49,922 nt of DNA from Bacillota bacterium (GTDB taxonomy: Bacteria; Bacillota; Clostridia; UBA1381): the NCBI GenBank assembly GCA_029007725.1, contig JAQXIJ010000086.1, forward strand, positions 1-49,922, written 5' to 3'. The notes below the pieces were generated by a model, which saw only the letters and a list, made by a program, of their open reading frames with translations, did not search any database and was not told the origin of the DNA. Positions within the stretch are counted from its first letter, which is position 1. Every line of letters begins with the position of its first letter. A program made the translations under genes and the position numbers. Positions 27,967 through 36,840 of this stretch are shown here, piece after piece.

Positions 27967-28866
27967 TTATAAAATTATATATTGAATTGCATTAAAGAAA
28001 TATCCAACAATGATAATTCCAAGCGTGCACATTCCTACGAATATTCCAAGCAGTTTCGGTTTTACCGCTTTACGGAGCATAATCATTGACGGCAAAGACA
28101 GCGTTGTAACAGCCATCATAAAAGACAGTACCACACCAAGCAATGCGCCTTTGGAAAGCAGAGCTTCCGAAATCGGAATTGTGCCGAAAATATCGCATAC
28201 ATAGGTACACCTGCGATTGAAGCAAGAACTACACCAAAAGGATTGTTGTCACCGAGAATTTTGACGATAAATTCTTATGGAATCAAATTATGAATAATTG
28301 CGCCGATACCTACACCTATAATCACATAAGTTGCAACCTTTTTAGCAGTTGAAACAACTTTGCTCCCACGCGTCTTTCAATCGGTCTTCGAATTGCAGTT
28401 TCTCTTGCGGCAAATCAAGTGACCGTCCGTTACGGATATATTCCTCAAACTGATTTCCAAGATCAACTATAGGCGAGGATATAAGAAAGAGAATGTTACG
28501 CCAAGCGGCAGTCCCGCGCTTGTAAATCCTATAAACAGCGGAATTTACGAGCAGGAACAAAACGGTGTTACTGTTCCAAGCAGCGCTGCAATGATATTTG
28601 CTCCTATTCTGTAAAATCTTCCGAGTATCCGTTTGCTTCTCTCCGGCGGAAAATAGCTTTGAATGTATGAGATAATTAAAAATCAGCACGCCAAGCAAAA
28701 CCATAATTTTAATTGTATCATATAAGAAAAATCGAACACTGCCGCCGATTTTCCCATTTAAATCAAGTCCTAATACGGAAAGCAAGTTACCGATAACCTC
28801 ATTGAGACACTTCATACCCAAGACTTGATTTTGAAAAAAACCCCCAGATGTTTTAATTGCTTCCAT
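27967..28866 (-). pseudogene. DUF318/ArsP-like permease remnant
   Basis: From an ATG at 28866 (AGGAGG upstream) the frame reads MEAIKTSGGFFQNQVLGMK and VLGLDLNGKIGG. It then shifts near 28675 to YFPPERSKRILGRFYRIG and TPFCSCS, followed by a stop where Ser is expected. It continues to SSPIVDLG, loses about 50 codons, and resumes at RNGRSLDLPQEKLQFEDR. Later come IIGVGIGAIIHNLIP, another stop, and after one more shift SKGALLGVVLSFMMAVTT to the end at 27967. The family moves small anions or arsenicals across the membrane; this copy cannot work. Confidence 0.85.
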
Positions 28867-28882
28867 AAATAGCCTCCTATAA

Positions 28883-28916
28883 CATAAACAAATAGAAATG
28901 TATCTATTTGTTTATG
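28883..28916. promoter_or_regulatory. Large inverted repeat, probable ArsR operator
   Basis: Perfect 14-bp arms CATAAACAAATAGA (28883-28896) and TCTATTTGTTTATG (28903-28916) with a 6-bp centre. The AATAGA-n6-TCTATT core resembles known ArsR/SmtB operators. It sits just upstream of the dead permease gene and downstream of arsR. Confidence 0.65.
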
Positions 28917-28917
28917 A

Positions 28918-28955
28918 TTAATATAAAGCCATGTCTTAAAATGGCTTTATATTAA
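28918..28955 (-). terminator. Hairpin over the arsR stop codon
   Basis: Perfect 14-bp arms TTAATATAAAGCCA (28918-28931) and TGGCTTTATATTAA (28942-28955) with a 10-nt loop. The stem contains the arsR stop codon. It could terminate arsR or, being palindromic, bind a regulator. The T tract is weak. Confidence 0.5.
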
Positions 28956-29260
28956 TTGCAGCATTTTTCTATACAAGTGTTTTGTGTGCTTGTAATTTCT
29001 TCAAGCATTTGTAATGCATTGTTTCGTCCGTCATTTGAAATTCTATAATGAGTCCATTTACCTTCTTTGCGACCTTCAACAATTCCTGAATCGCATAAAA
29101 TTTTCATATGATGCGAAAGTGTAGGCTGTGTAACATTTAGTTCTTCAAGGAGCTTGCAACCGCATTTTTCGCCTGTTTGCAGCATTTCAAGTATTCGTAT
29201 TCTGTTTTCATCGCAAAATGCCTTAAATATTTCAGCAGTTTCGGTGTATTTATTTTTCAT
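28952..29260 (-). CDS. ArsR family metalloregulator
   Basis: A 102-aa winged helix repressor. The DNA-binding region has VTQPTLSHHMKILCDSG, and a Cys pair C33-G-C35 lies where the ELCVCDL-type metal site occurs. Three more Cys are at the end (96, 100, 101). It likely senses As(III), Sb(III) or a soft metal and releases DNA on binding. Its own promoter is good. The transporter it should control (27967-28866) is broken, so it is an orphan regulator. Confidence 0.9.
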   Translation of the reverse strand: MKNKYTETAEIFKAFCDENRIRILEMLQTGEKCGCKLLEELNVTQPTLSHHMKILCDSGIVEGRKEGKWTHYRISNDGRNNALQMLEEITSTQNTCIEKCCN

Positions 29261-29295
29261 AACCTTACCTCACATATAATTTTGTCTATGTGAAT

Positions 29296-29324
29296 ATTAT
29301 ATCCTGTACATGGAGACTTGTCAA
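29296..29324 (-). promoter_or_regulatory. Promoter of arsR
   Basis: -35 TTGACA (29324-29319), 17 bp, -10 TATAAT (29301-29296). A CACATA / TATGTG inverted repeat follows directly downstream and may be the autoregulatory site. Confidence 0.8.
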
Positions 29325-29352
29325 TAATATATTACGGAAATACCAAGGCTGC

Positions 29353-30207
29353 TTAAACTCCCGAATATGCTGAAAACCCTCCGTCAACAGGAAGTACTAT
29401 GCCTGTTATAAAGCCCGCCGCTTCGTTATTTAGCAGGAACAAAACACTTCCGTCAAGCTCGTTTGTTTCTCCGAATCTTCCCATGGGCGTAGCAGCTAAA
29501 ATTTTACCTGTTCTTTCTGTCGGTGTACCATCCTCATTAAATAACAGGTCTGCATTCTGCTTAGTTGAGAAAAAACCCGGGGCTATCGCATTTACTCTTA
29601 TCCCTGCTTTACTAAAATGTACTGCAAGCCACTGCGTGAAATTTGATACTGCAGCTTTTGCTCCCGAATATGCCGGTATCTTCGTCAGGGGAGTAAATGC
29701 ATTCATACTTGAAATATTTAGAATATTGCACCCTTTTTTTCCCAGCATCTGACTTGCAAAAACCTGAGTGGGGATAAGTACACCCATAAAATTCAGGTTA
29801 AACACAAACTCTACTCCCTGAGCGTCCAAATCAAAAAAACTTTTCGTACCGCTGTCCATATTCTTTATATCAAAGTATTCATTATCCGTCGTCGCTCTCG
29901 GATTGTTTCCGCCCGCTCCGTTTATAAGAATATCACAGCTGCCCAGATCTTTTTTTACTTCATCCGCAGTACGGCTGCATATTTCCTTATCGAGCACATT
30001 GCATTTGTATGCTTTTGCCGTTCCTCCCTCGCTTATAATTTCATCGGCATACTTCTTTGCAGATTCAAAATTTAAGTCCAAAAGAGCAACCTTTGCCCCC
30101 GCTCTTGCCAATGTTTTTGCAAAAGCGGAGCAAAGAACGCCGCCCGCTCCCGTTACAACCGCAGTTTGTCCTCTTAAATCGGTATCAAGTACATTTTTTT
30201 TCATCAT
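29353..30207 (-). CDS. SDR oxidoreductase, probable D-mannonate oxidoreductase (fructuronate reductase)
   Basis: A 284-aa classical short-chain dehydrogenase: cofactor motif TGAGGVLCSAFA (about 16-27), NGAGG, the catalytic Ser in NISSMN, and YSGAK (Tyr-x3-Lys). It ends VLPVDGGFSAYSGV. SDR proteins of this type next to uxuA usually interconvert fructuronate and mannonate, taking the place of the unrelated UxuB. The ATG at 30207 follows AAAGGG by 9 nt. It is last in the operon, 4 nt after uxuA. Confidence 0.82.
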   Translation of the reverse strand: MMKKNVLDTDLRGQTAVVTGAGGVLCSAFAKTLARAGAKVALLDLNFESAKKYADEIISEGGTAKAYKCNVLDKEICSRTADEVKKDLGSCDILINGAGGNNPRATTDNEYFDIKNMDSGTKSFFDLDAQGVEFVFNLNFMGVLIPTQVFASQMLGKKGCNILNISSMNAFTPLTKIPAYSGAKAAVSNFTQWLAVHFSKAGIRVNAIAPGFFSTKQNADLLFNEDGTPTERTGKILAATPMGRFGETNELDGSVLFLLNNEAAGFITGIVLPVDGGFSAYSGV

Positions 30208-30211
30208 TATA

Positions 30212-31261
30212 TTAATCCCTTTCTGCTTTCTCACATGCCTCAAAAAGTCCGTTTATATATGCCGCACCTAAAGCACGGTCATACAGTCCGTATCCCGGTC
30301 TGCCCTTTTCGCCCCAGATCATGCGGCCGTGGTCAGGACGTACATATCCGTCAAATCCGGTATCCGTCAGCGCTTTTACAATCTTATACATATTAAGCGA
30401 ACCGTTCTTTGACAGATGTCCACATTCTTCAAAGCTGCCGTCCGAAAGAAGCTTTATCTGACGTATGTGCATAAATGCTATCCTGTCCATTCCGCTGTAT
30501 TTTCTTACGAGCTTTTCAACATCGTTAAATGGACCGCTCCCAAGCGAACCGGTGCACAGGCACAGACTGTTTGCCGGGCTGTCCGCTATCGCAAGCATTC
30601 TGTCTATATTTTTTTCATTTGTTATAATTCTCGGCAGACCAAATATCGAATACGGCGGATCATCAGGGTGTATCGCCATTCTTACGCCGCATTTTTCCGC
30701 TGTTGGAATAATCTTTTTCAAAAATCTCTCAAGATTTTTCCAAAGCCCCTCCTCCCCCAAATCGGAATATGCTGCTATTAGATCTCTTACCTGATCCTGC
30801 GTATAGCTTGCATCCCATCCCGGCAGCTTTATATCAGTCTTGAGCGGATCAAGCGTTTCCAGTTGATCCTTGTACATTACAAGTGAAGCAGAGCCATCGG
30901 GCGCTTCCTTATCGACCTGAGTGCGCGTCCAGTCAAATACGGGCATAAAATTATATGTTATGCACTTTACACCGTATTCTGCGCAACGCTCGATATTCCG
31001 GCAGTAAATATCCGTCAGCTCATCAGCATTATCCTCACCGAGCTTTATATTTTCATGAACCGGTACGGATTCCACAACATCAAACTTCAGAGCGTTATTC
31101 TCGCACTGCTTTTTTATTTTTGCAATGCTCTCTCTCGGCCAAAGTTCTCCCGGTTTTACGTCATATACGGCACTTACCACAGAATGCATATTCGGTATCT
31201 GGCGTATATATTTCAATGGTATGGGATCATAATCTCCGTACCATCTAAAAGACATTTTCAT
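30212..31261 (-). CDS. uxuA: Mannonate dehydratase
   Basis: UxuA (349 aa) dehydrates D-mannonate to 2-keto-3-deoxygluconate. Key stretches are MKMSFRWYGDYDPIPLKYI at the start, IHPDDPP, LCLCTGSLG, FMHIRQI and VRPDHGRMIWGE, which carry the metal-binding His, Cys, His and Asp residues. The ATG at 31261 follows GAGGGG by 9 nt. It lies between uxaC and the SDR gene, the pathway order. Confidence 0.95.
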   Translation of the reverse strand: MKMSFRWYGDYDPIPLKYIRQIPNMHSVVSAVYDVKPGELWPRESIAKIKKQCENNALKFDVVESVPVHENIKLGEDNADELTDIYCRNIERCAEYGVKCITYNFMPVFDWTRTQVDKEAPDGSASLVMYKDQLETLDPLKTDIKLPGWDASYTQDQVRDLIAAYSDLGEEGLWKNLERFLKKIIPTAEKCGVRMAIHPDDPPYSIFGLPRIITNEKNIDRMLAIADSPANSLCLCTGSLGSGPFNDVEKLVRKYSGMDRIAFMHIRQIKLLSDGSFEECGHLSKNGSLNMYKIVKALTDTGFDGYVRPDHGRMIWGEKGRPGYGLYDRALGAAYINGLFEACEKAERD

Positions 31262-31284
31262 CTTATTTGTCCCCTCGTTCTGTT

Positions 31285-32652
31285 TCAAAAGTTAAAATAT
31301 TTTTTTGCGTTATAATAGCAAATCCCCTCTGTGATATTCTTTAAGGCTTTTTCATCTCTCGGATATTCTCCTTTTTCAACCCATTCGCCGATAAGATTAC
31401 ATAAGATACGCCTGAAATACTCATGCCTGGTATAGGAAACAAAGCTCCTTGAATCCGTAAGCATTCCCACAAACCGTCCCAGTATCCCGAGATTTGCCAG
31501 AGAAGTCAACTGCGACGTCATACCGTCTCGGTTATCGTTAAACCACCAGCCGGAGCCGAACTGTAATTTCCCGGGGACGGGTGCGCTTTGAAAATTGCCT
31601 ATCATTGCGCCGATAACATAATTATCCTTCGGATTTAAGGTATATATTATTGTTTTGGGCAGTGCACCGTAATTTTCAAGATTATCCAAAAGCTTTGCCA
31701 GCTTTTCGGCAATACACATATCGTTTATTGAGTCAAAACCGCTATCGGCGCCGATGCTGTTAAACATTCTCGTATTGTTGTTGCGCAGTGCGCCTATATG
31801 AAGCTGCATTGCCCAACCGTGTTTTGCGTATGCCTCGGCGCAGCGGTTCATTATGTCTGTTTTGTATACTTCCGCCTCTTTGACGCTTAACTCTTTTCCG
31901 TTCATTTTCTTTTCAAAAATATCCGCCGCATTGCCGGTTGCAAAAGGTACAAAACTCATAGAATGGTCCGACAGCCGGCAGCCGTTTTCATGAAAATATT
32001 CTATTCTCTCGCACAATCTGCTCACAAGTTCATTATATGTTTTTGCACCGGTTTTTTCTATGTAGGAATTAAAGTCCGGATTTTGTATATCAAACGCCTT
32101 ATCGGGTCGGAAGGTAGGAAGAACTTTTGATGAAAATCCGTCCTCTATTATCTTTTTGTGAGGCTCAAGACTGTCAAACGGATCGTCCGTTGTGCATATT
32201 ACCTCAACATTCGATCGCTCTATCAGATGTCTTGATGAAAAAGTATCAGACTGAAGCATATTACCGCATTTATCCCATATCGATGCCGCGCTGTCCTCTG
32301 TCAGCGGTTCGTCTATATCAAAATACCGTTTAAGCTCAAGTGCTGTCCAATGGTACAGCGGATTCCCTATAAGAAGTGGCATTGTTTCGGCAAATGCTTG
32401 CCATTTTTCATAATCGCCGCCGTCACCGGTTATAAACCTTTCGTCGATGCCGTTGCTGCGCATCTGACGCCATTTGTAATGATCTGAGGCCAAAAATAAC
32501 TCATACGCATTTTTGAATTTTATATTCGTAGCAATCATGTTCGGATCCAGGTGACAATGGTAATCTATTATAGGCAAATTCTTTGCGTATGTGTTGTATA
32601 AATATCTGCCCGTATCATTGTAAAGCATAAAATTATCGTTTATTATTCCCAT
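31285..32652 (-). CDS. uxaC: Glucuronate isomerase
   Basis: UxaC (455 aa) converts D-glucuronate to D-fructuronate (and galacturonate to tagaturonate). The amidohydrolase-like metal motif DYHCHLDP appears near residue 30. EVICTTDDPFDSLEPHK, GALRNNNTRMFN and the GWWFNDNRDGM segment are family hallmarks. The ATG at 32652 follows GGTGGAG by 6 nt and overlaps the end of the upstream oxidoreductase by 10 nt. Confidence 0.95.
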   Translation of the reverse strand: MGIINDNFMLYNDTGRYLYNTYAKNLPIIDYHCHLDPNMIATNIKFKNAYELFLASDHYKWRQMRSNGIDERFITGDGGDYEKWQAFAETMPLLIGNPLYHWTALELKRYFDIDEPLTEDSAASIWDKCGNMLQSDTFSSRHLIERSNVEVICTTDDPFDSLEPHKKIIEDGFSSKVLPTFRPDKAFDIQNPDFNSYIEKTGAKTYNELVSRLCERIEYFHENGCRLSDHSMSFVPFATGNAADIFEKKMNGKELSVKEAEVYKTDIMNRCAEAYAKHGWAMQLHIGALRNNNTRMFNSIGADSGFDSINDMCIAEKLAKLLDNLENYGALPKTIIYTLNPKDNYVIGAMIGNFQSAPVPGKLQFGSGWWFNDNRDGMTSQLTSLANLGILGRFVGMLTDSRSFVSYTRHEYFRRILCNLIGEWVEKGEYPRDEKALKNITEGICYYNAKKYFNF

Positions 32653-33827
32653 CTCACTCTCCACCTTTCTTGATACGTTCCGCCCTTGCCGTAATATGAC
32701 TCATCACAGCTGTAATGTGATGTCATAATCTTTTTCGAAAGCATTTTGTCAAATTCAGCCGTTTCAAGCGGCAGCTTTATCTCGGCATTATGCTTCCACT
32801 GTGACATATACGCGGCATTAGAAAGCATCAGTTCGTAAATACCATCGCTCCCGGGAGAAATAAGACTGCTGCCGTAAAGAATTGCATCGGCAAAATTCTG
32901 CAGTATTCCCATATGCCCTGTTTCCGGTCTATCTTGATTATACTCACAGTATTCATAAGGAATACTTGCAAAGGATTCCTTTGAAGTACGGCATACCTCG
33001 CCTGTTTCCATGCTGAGTTTCCAATGCTTAAGCTTTCCGTTTTCAAGCACAAGTTTTCCCCTGCTGCCCGATATTTCAAGACGGTTTGTACCCGGATATT
33101 CTCCTGTAGAGGTTATAAAAACTCCCTGTGCTCCGTTTTTGTATCTTGTAATCAGCTTTGCGCTGTCCTCTACCTCGATATTATGATAAAGGCCCGTATA
33201 GCAGAACGCCGTGACTGAATTAGGCATTCCGCATACCCACTGCCATATATCAAGATTATGCGGCGCTTGATTAAGCAGCACACCTCCGCCCTCGCCGGCC
33301 CATGTTGCTCTCCATCCGCCGGAGTCGTAATAGCTCTGCGTTCTGAACCAATTTGTAACAATCCATATCGTGCTTTCAAGAGCTCCTATACCTCCGCTTT
33401 TAACAATTTCTCTCGCTTTGACAAAAAGTGAATTTGTCCGCTGGTTAAACATTATTCCGAACACTTTTCCTGACCGTTCGGCGGTTTTATTCATTCTTGC
33501 TGCTTTGGAAACGGTTATGTCTGCTGGTTTTTCTACCATGACATGCATGCCGCTTTCAAGGGCTTTTTCGGCAAAATCCGCATGCAGTCTGTGCGGAACA
33601 GCAATTATCACGGCGTCGGCTTTGCCTTTTTCAAGCATCTTACCGAAACTTTCATAAGTGTCTATGCCGGGATGAGACGAGGCAAATGCATGAAGTCTTT
33701 CTGTATTTATGTCGCACACCTCTGAAAGTACCATCCCTTTGATTTTCCCGATTGAAATGCACTCCGCATGTGCTGATCCCATATTTCCTATTCCAACAAC
33801 AGCCGTTTTTATGTTGTCCGTACACAT
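32643..33827 (-). CDS. Gfo/Idh/MocA oxidoreductase (paralogue B)
   Basis: A 394-aa oxidoreductase: Rossmann VGIGNMGSAH (about 11-20), EKP at 99-101, and the active-site region GGWRATWAGEGGGVLLNQAP with the conserved HNLD. It shares long identical stretches with the next gene upstream (FNQRTN, YYDSG, WRATWAGEGGGVLLNQ, VFITSTG/VFVTSTG), so the two arose by duplication. The pair may form a heteromer or act on related sugars. The gap to paralogue A is 5 nt. Confidence 0.87.
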   Translation of the reverse strand: MCTDNIKTAVVGIGNMGSAHAECISIGKIKGMVLSEVCDINTERLHAFASSHPGIDTYESFGKMLEKGKADAVIIAVPHRLHADFAEKALESGMHVMVEKPADITVSKAARMNKTAERSGKVFGIMFNQRTNSLFVKAREIVKSGGIGALESTIWIVTNWFRTQSYYDSGGWRATWAGEGGGVLLNQAPHNLDIWQWVCGMPNSVTAFCYTGLYHNIEVEDSAKLITRYKNGAQGVFITSTGEYPGTNRLEISGSRGKLVLENGKLKHWKLSMETGEVCRTSKESFASIPYEYCEYNQDRPETGHMGILQNFADAILYGSSLISPGSDGIYELMLSNAAYMSQWKHNAEIKLPLETAEFDKMLSKKIMTSHYSCDESYYGKGGTYQERWRVRWE

Positions 33828-33832
33828 ATCAC

Positions 33833-35005
33833 TTATTTGTTGCCTCCGTATGTACCGCGTGTATCTGTATATATCTGCTTAACGTTTTTCTTTTCTTTTG
33901 AGTTTTTAACGCGCTTCATAAGCTCGTAATAATACAAATCCTCGTCAAACGGTATTTCAATCGCTTTTCCCAAAAATGCCGAAAGATGCATTGCATTTGA
34001 CAGCATAAGCCCGTTTATTCCCTCTCTGCCGTCAGCAACAAGCTTCCCGCCTCTTAAAATTGCATTTGCCCAAGCGTTTAAAACCCCTGTATGCTGCGGA
34101 TTTTTACCATCCGTTTCAACCTCATAAACTTTGCTGTTTACCGTTGCAAATCCCTTCAGATTTGTTTCAGAAAATTCCTGTTCGGTCATCTCATATTCTT
34201 CCATAATAATTTTTTCGTTTTCAACAACAATCTTTGCTCTGTCAAGCTGCAGTTCAAGGCGGTTTGTTCCATGCGCATCTCCGGTTGATGTAACGAATAC
34301 TCCTGTTGCGCCGTTTTCATATTCCATATAGGCTGTTACATCATCTTCTACTTCAATGTTGTGCCATTGTCCGTAATGAAGATGGGCTTCGACAGTTTTT
34401 GGCATACCGCATATCCACTGCCACATATCAAGCTGATGAGGGCACTGGTTAAGCAGCACACCTCCGCCCTCGCCGGCCCATGTTGCTCTCCAATTTCCAG
34501 AATCATAATATGCCTGCGAACGATACCAATCCGTTATAATCCAGTTTATACGTCTTATCCGTCCATATTCGCCGGATTGGACAAGTTCTCTTACTTTTCT
34601 GTACAGGCAGTTTGTGCGCTGATTGAACATCATTCCGAATACAACTTCCGGATGGCGGTCCGCCTCCTTATTCATCTCGCGAACCTGCTTTGTGTAAACT
34701 CCGGCGGGCTTTTCCACCATTACATGAATGCCTCGTTTCATACATTCTATTGCATATTTCGGATGGTCATAATGCGGAACAGATATAATACATGCATTTA
34801 TCAGACCGCTGTCAAGCATTTTTATCGTATCGTCAAAATATACCGCATCACCGGGCAGATTTGCCTTTCCCCATTCAATTCGTTCGTGGTTTATTTCTGC
34901 TACAGCTGCAAGTTCTATGTCCGGGCACATTCCGGTTGTTATGTTTCCGGCATGTCCCGTGCCCATATTTCCAAGTCCTATAATTCCTAATTTCAGTTTA
35001 TCCAT
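33833..35005 (-). CDS. Gfo/Idh/MocA oxidoreductase (paralogue A)
   Basis: A 390-aa NAD(P)-dependent oxidoreductase: IIGLGNMGTGH (8-18), EKP at 98-100, and NWRATWAGEGGGVLLNQCPHQLD around the catalytic region. The C-terminus ends TDTRGTYGGNK, echoing the GGTYQERWR end of its paralogue. Members of this family oxidise the C3 hydroxyl of glycosides or sugars, among other reactions. Its position between TIM-barrel genes and uxaC suggests a step feeding glucuronate, but the substrate is unknown. Confidence 0.87.
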   Translation of the reverse strand: MDKLKLGIIGLGNMGTGHAGNITTGMCPDIELAAVAEINHERIEWGKANLPGDAVYFDDTIKMLDSGLINACIISVPHYDHPKYAIECMKRGIHVMVEKPAGVYTKQVREMNKEADRHPEVVFGMMFNQRTNCLYRKVRELVQSGEYGRIRRINWIITDWYRSQAYYDSGNWRATWAGEGGGVLLNQCPHQLDMWQWICGMPKTVEAHLHYGQWHNIEVEDDVTAYMEYENGATGVFVTSTGDAHGTNRLELQLDRAKIVVENEKIIMEEYEMTEQEFSETNLKGFATVNSKVYEVETDGKNPQHTGVLNAWANAILRGGKLVADGREGINGLMLSNAMHLSAFLGKAIEIPFDEDLYYYELMKRVKNSKEKKNVKQIYTDTRGTYGGNK

Positions 35006-35045
35006 AATAAACTCCTTTACAGGTTAAGCTTTTAATGTGTTACAT

Positions 35046-35783
35046 TTAAAATCCTTGTGCCTTTAAATATTCATAGCTCCTCTTCAGACAGTCAAAAGGA
35101 TTTTCACCGTTGCATTCATCCTGTTCAACAAGCATATATTGCGTTCCGGCCGTTTCGGCTTTTTCAAAAACCCGCTCAAAATTTATATTTCCCTCGCCTA
35201 TAACAGCCATTTCTCTGCCGAAAGAATAATCCTTAAGATGAATACACGGTACTCTGCCGGTCAGCTTTTCAATCCAATATCCCGGATCTCCGCCACCTAC
35301 CTGTATCCAAAACGTATCCAGCGTAAATCCCATTATTTCGGATGGGAAACGCTCTGCAAGCTGATCAAGGATTAGCTTTCCGTCTTTCTTGATAAACTCG
35401 ATGTCATGATTGTGATACATAAAATATTTTCCGTCTTCTGTTATTGTCTTTGCTGGCTCAAGGAATAGCGAACAAAAGTCGTCAACCGTTTTTTCCTTAA
35501 AATTATAATATCCCAGACCGACATATTTACAGCCGAATGTTGTATGAGCGTCGCATACCTTTTTAGGATCCGCTATAATCTGTTCCTGCGGTATGTGAGT
35601 AAGAACGCACTTCAGCCCGTTTTCTCTCAGTTTTTCACTCAGCCATTCTGCCGTGTAATCGCATGTTCCCGAGATTTGAACATTTTTATATCCGATTTCT
35701 GCCACCTTTTTCAGTGTTTCGGAAAAATCGTCAAGATTTTTGCAGAAATCTCTTACCGTATAAAGCTGTGCTCCTATTTCCAT
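35046..35783 (-). CDS. Sugar phosphate isomerase/epimerase family TIM-barrel protein (IolE-like)
   Basis: A 245-aa xylose-isomerase-like TIM barrel. It has GAQLYTVRDF at the start, FMYHNHDIEF, GFTLDTFWIQ, CIHLKDYS and MLVEQDEC, which provide the usual Glu/His/Asp metal ligands. It starts one base after the preceding TIM-barrel gene ends. In other systems similar proteins isomerise sugars or eliminate the aglycone from 3-keto-glycosides. Confidence 0.86.
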   Translation of the reverse strand: MEIGAQLYTVRDFCKNLDDFSETLKKVAEIGYKNVQISGTCDYTAEWLSEKLRENGLKCVLTHIPQEQIIADPKKVCDAHTTFGCKYVGLGYYNFKEKTVDDFCSLFLEPAKTITEDGKYFMYHNHDIEFIKKDGKLILDQLAERFPSEIMGFTLDTFWIQVGGGDPGYWIEKLTGRVPCIHLKDYSFGREMAVIGEGNINFERVFEKAETAGTQYMLVEQDECNGENPFDCLKRSYEYLKAQGF

Positions 35784-35784
35784 A

Positions 35785-36633
35785 TTATATCTCCTCCATT
35801 AATGCTTTAAATTCAGCGCATGCCGCGTCAAATGCTTCATCATCTGACTTATATGAGTATTTACCCACAACACTTTTTTCCCCTTCGCACTCAAGTCTTG
35901 AAAGTCCTTCGAATACCGCAAGATGCGGCTCTACCGTAAACACATTTCCTCCATTTCTCATATACATTTTTACAAGTTCTTTTATCTTGCCGTTTCCTTT
36001 GCCGGCCGGAACCACACTCCCGTCTGTCAGCGAATCCTTTATGTGCATATATTTGATATGTTTTCCAATCATATTCCATGCCTTTAATGTATCAGCTCCG
36101 CACTGAATAAAATTTGCCGGATCGAATACACCCTTTATTTTAGGTACGGCCTGTAATATATCAAAACAGCGCTCAGGTGTATCACCGTAAATACCCTTTT
36201 CGTTTTCATGGCAAAGAGTAATGCCGGATCCGGAGGCCATTTCGGCAAATTGTCCAAGTCGGTATATAACCTTGTTTTTAAACTCTGAAGGAGCTTTCTC
36301 CTTAGGAATATAAAACGAAAATATACGTATATTTTCAGCGTTAAGAATGTGTGCTACCTCAAGAGTATGCTTAAATTTCTCAACATCAGAACTAAAATCG
36401 TCGTCTATATCAGTTTTACCCAAAGGCGACCCCACAGACCATACCGAAAGGCCGTTTGCTTCAAGCTTCTTTCTAACCTCAGCCGCTTTTTCAAATGTAA
36501 TTTCAGACACATTCGTTCCGTCAACATTCCGTATCTCAATTCCATCGAGCACGTTCCTTTTCATTGCATCTATCTGAGCATCAATCTTTGGACTTGCTTC
36601 ATCGGCAAAAGCGTAAATCTTTATATCTTTCAT
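35785..36633 (-). CDS. Sugar phosphate isomerase/epimerase family TIM-barrel protein
   Basis: A 282-aa TIM barrel of a different subgroup from its neighbour, starting MKDIKIYAFADEASP. Metal ligands appear intact: Glu in LCHENEKG, Asp in VFDPANFI, His in YMHIKDS and Glu in FTVEPHL. It is the first gene of the seven-gene operon. The start is uncertain: an ATG at 36645 lies 1 nt after GGAGG (too close), while 36633 is 13 nt after it and fits the family. Confidence 0.85.
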   Translation of the reverse strand: MKDIKIYAFADEASPKIDAQIDAMKRNVLDGIEIRNVDGTNVSEITFEKAAEVRKKLEANGLSVWSVGSPLGKTDIDDDFSSDVEKFKHTLEVAHILNAENIRIFSFYIPKEKAPSEFKNKVIYRLGQFAEMASGSGITLCHENEKGIYGDTPERCFDILQAVPKIKGVFDPANFIQCGADTLKAWNMIGKHIKYMHIKDSLTDGSVVPAGKGNGKIKELVKMYMRNGGNVFTVEPHLAVFEGLSRLECEGEKSVVGKYSYKSDDEAFDAACAEFKALMEEI

Positions 36634-36704
36634 ACTGTTTACCATGCCTCCTTTTTATAAACACCGGATAAAATATCTGTGGTAATACGCTTATCACAAC
36701 ATTC

Positions 36705-36733
36705 ATAATACTTTAGATTATATAATAAATCAA
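36705..36733 (-). promoter_or_regulatory. Promoter of the uronate operon
   Basis: -35 TTGATT (36733-36728), 17 bp, -10 TATTAT (36710-36705). The leader to the first gene is about 60 nt. Confidence 0.55.
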
Positions 36734-36756
36734 TTACAAATAATATTAAAAAAACA

Positions 36757-36785
36757 TTGTAAATATGCGCATACAGTGATATAAT
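36757..36785 (+). promoter_or_regulatory. Promoter of the AraC gene, sugar locus 2
   Basis: -35 TTGTAA (36757-36762), 17 bp, -10 TATAAT (36780-36785), divergent from the uronate operon promoter with 23 bp between the -35 boxes. Confidence 0.65.
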
Positions 36786-36840
36786 TTTCTTAATGAGATT
36801 GTACGGCTTGTTTTAAATACAGTTATCACGGAGGAAACAG

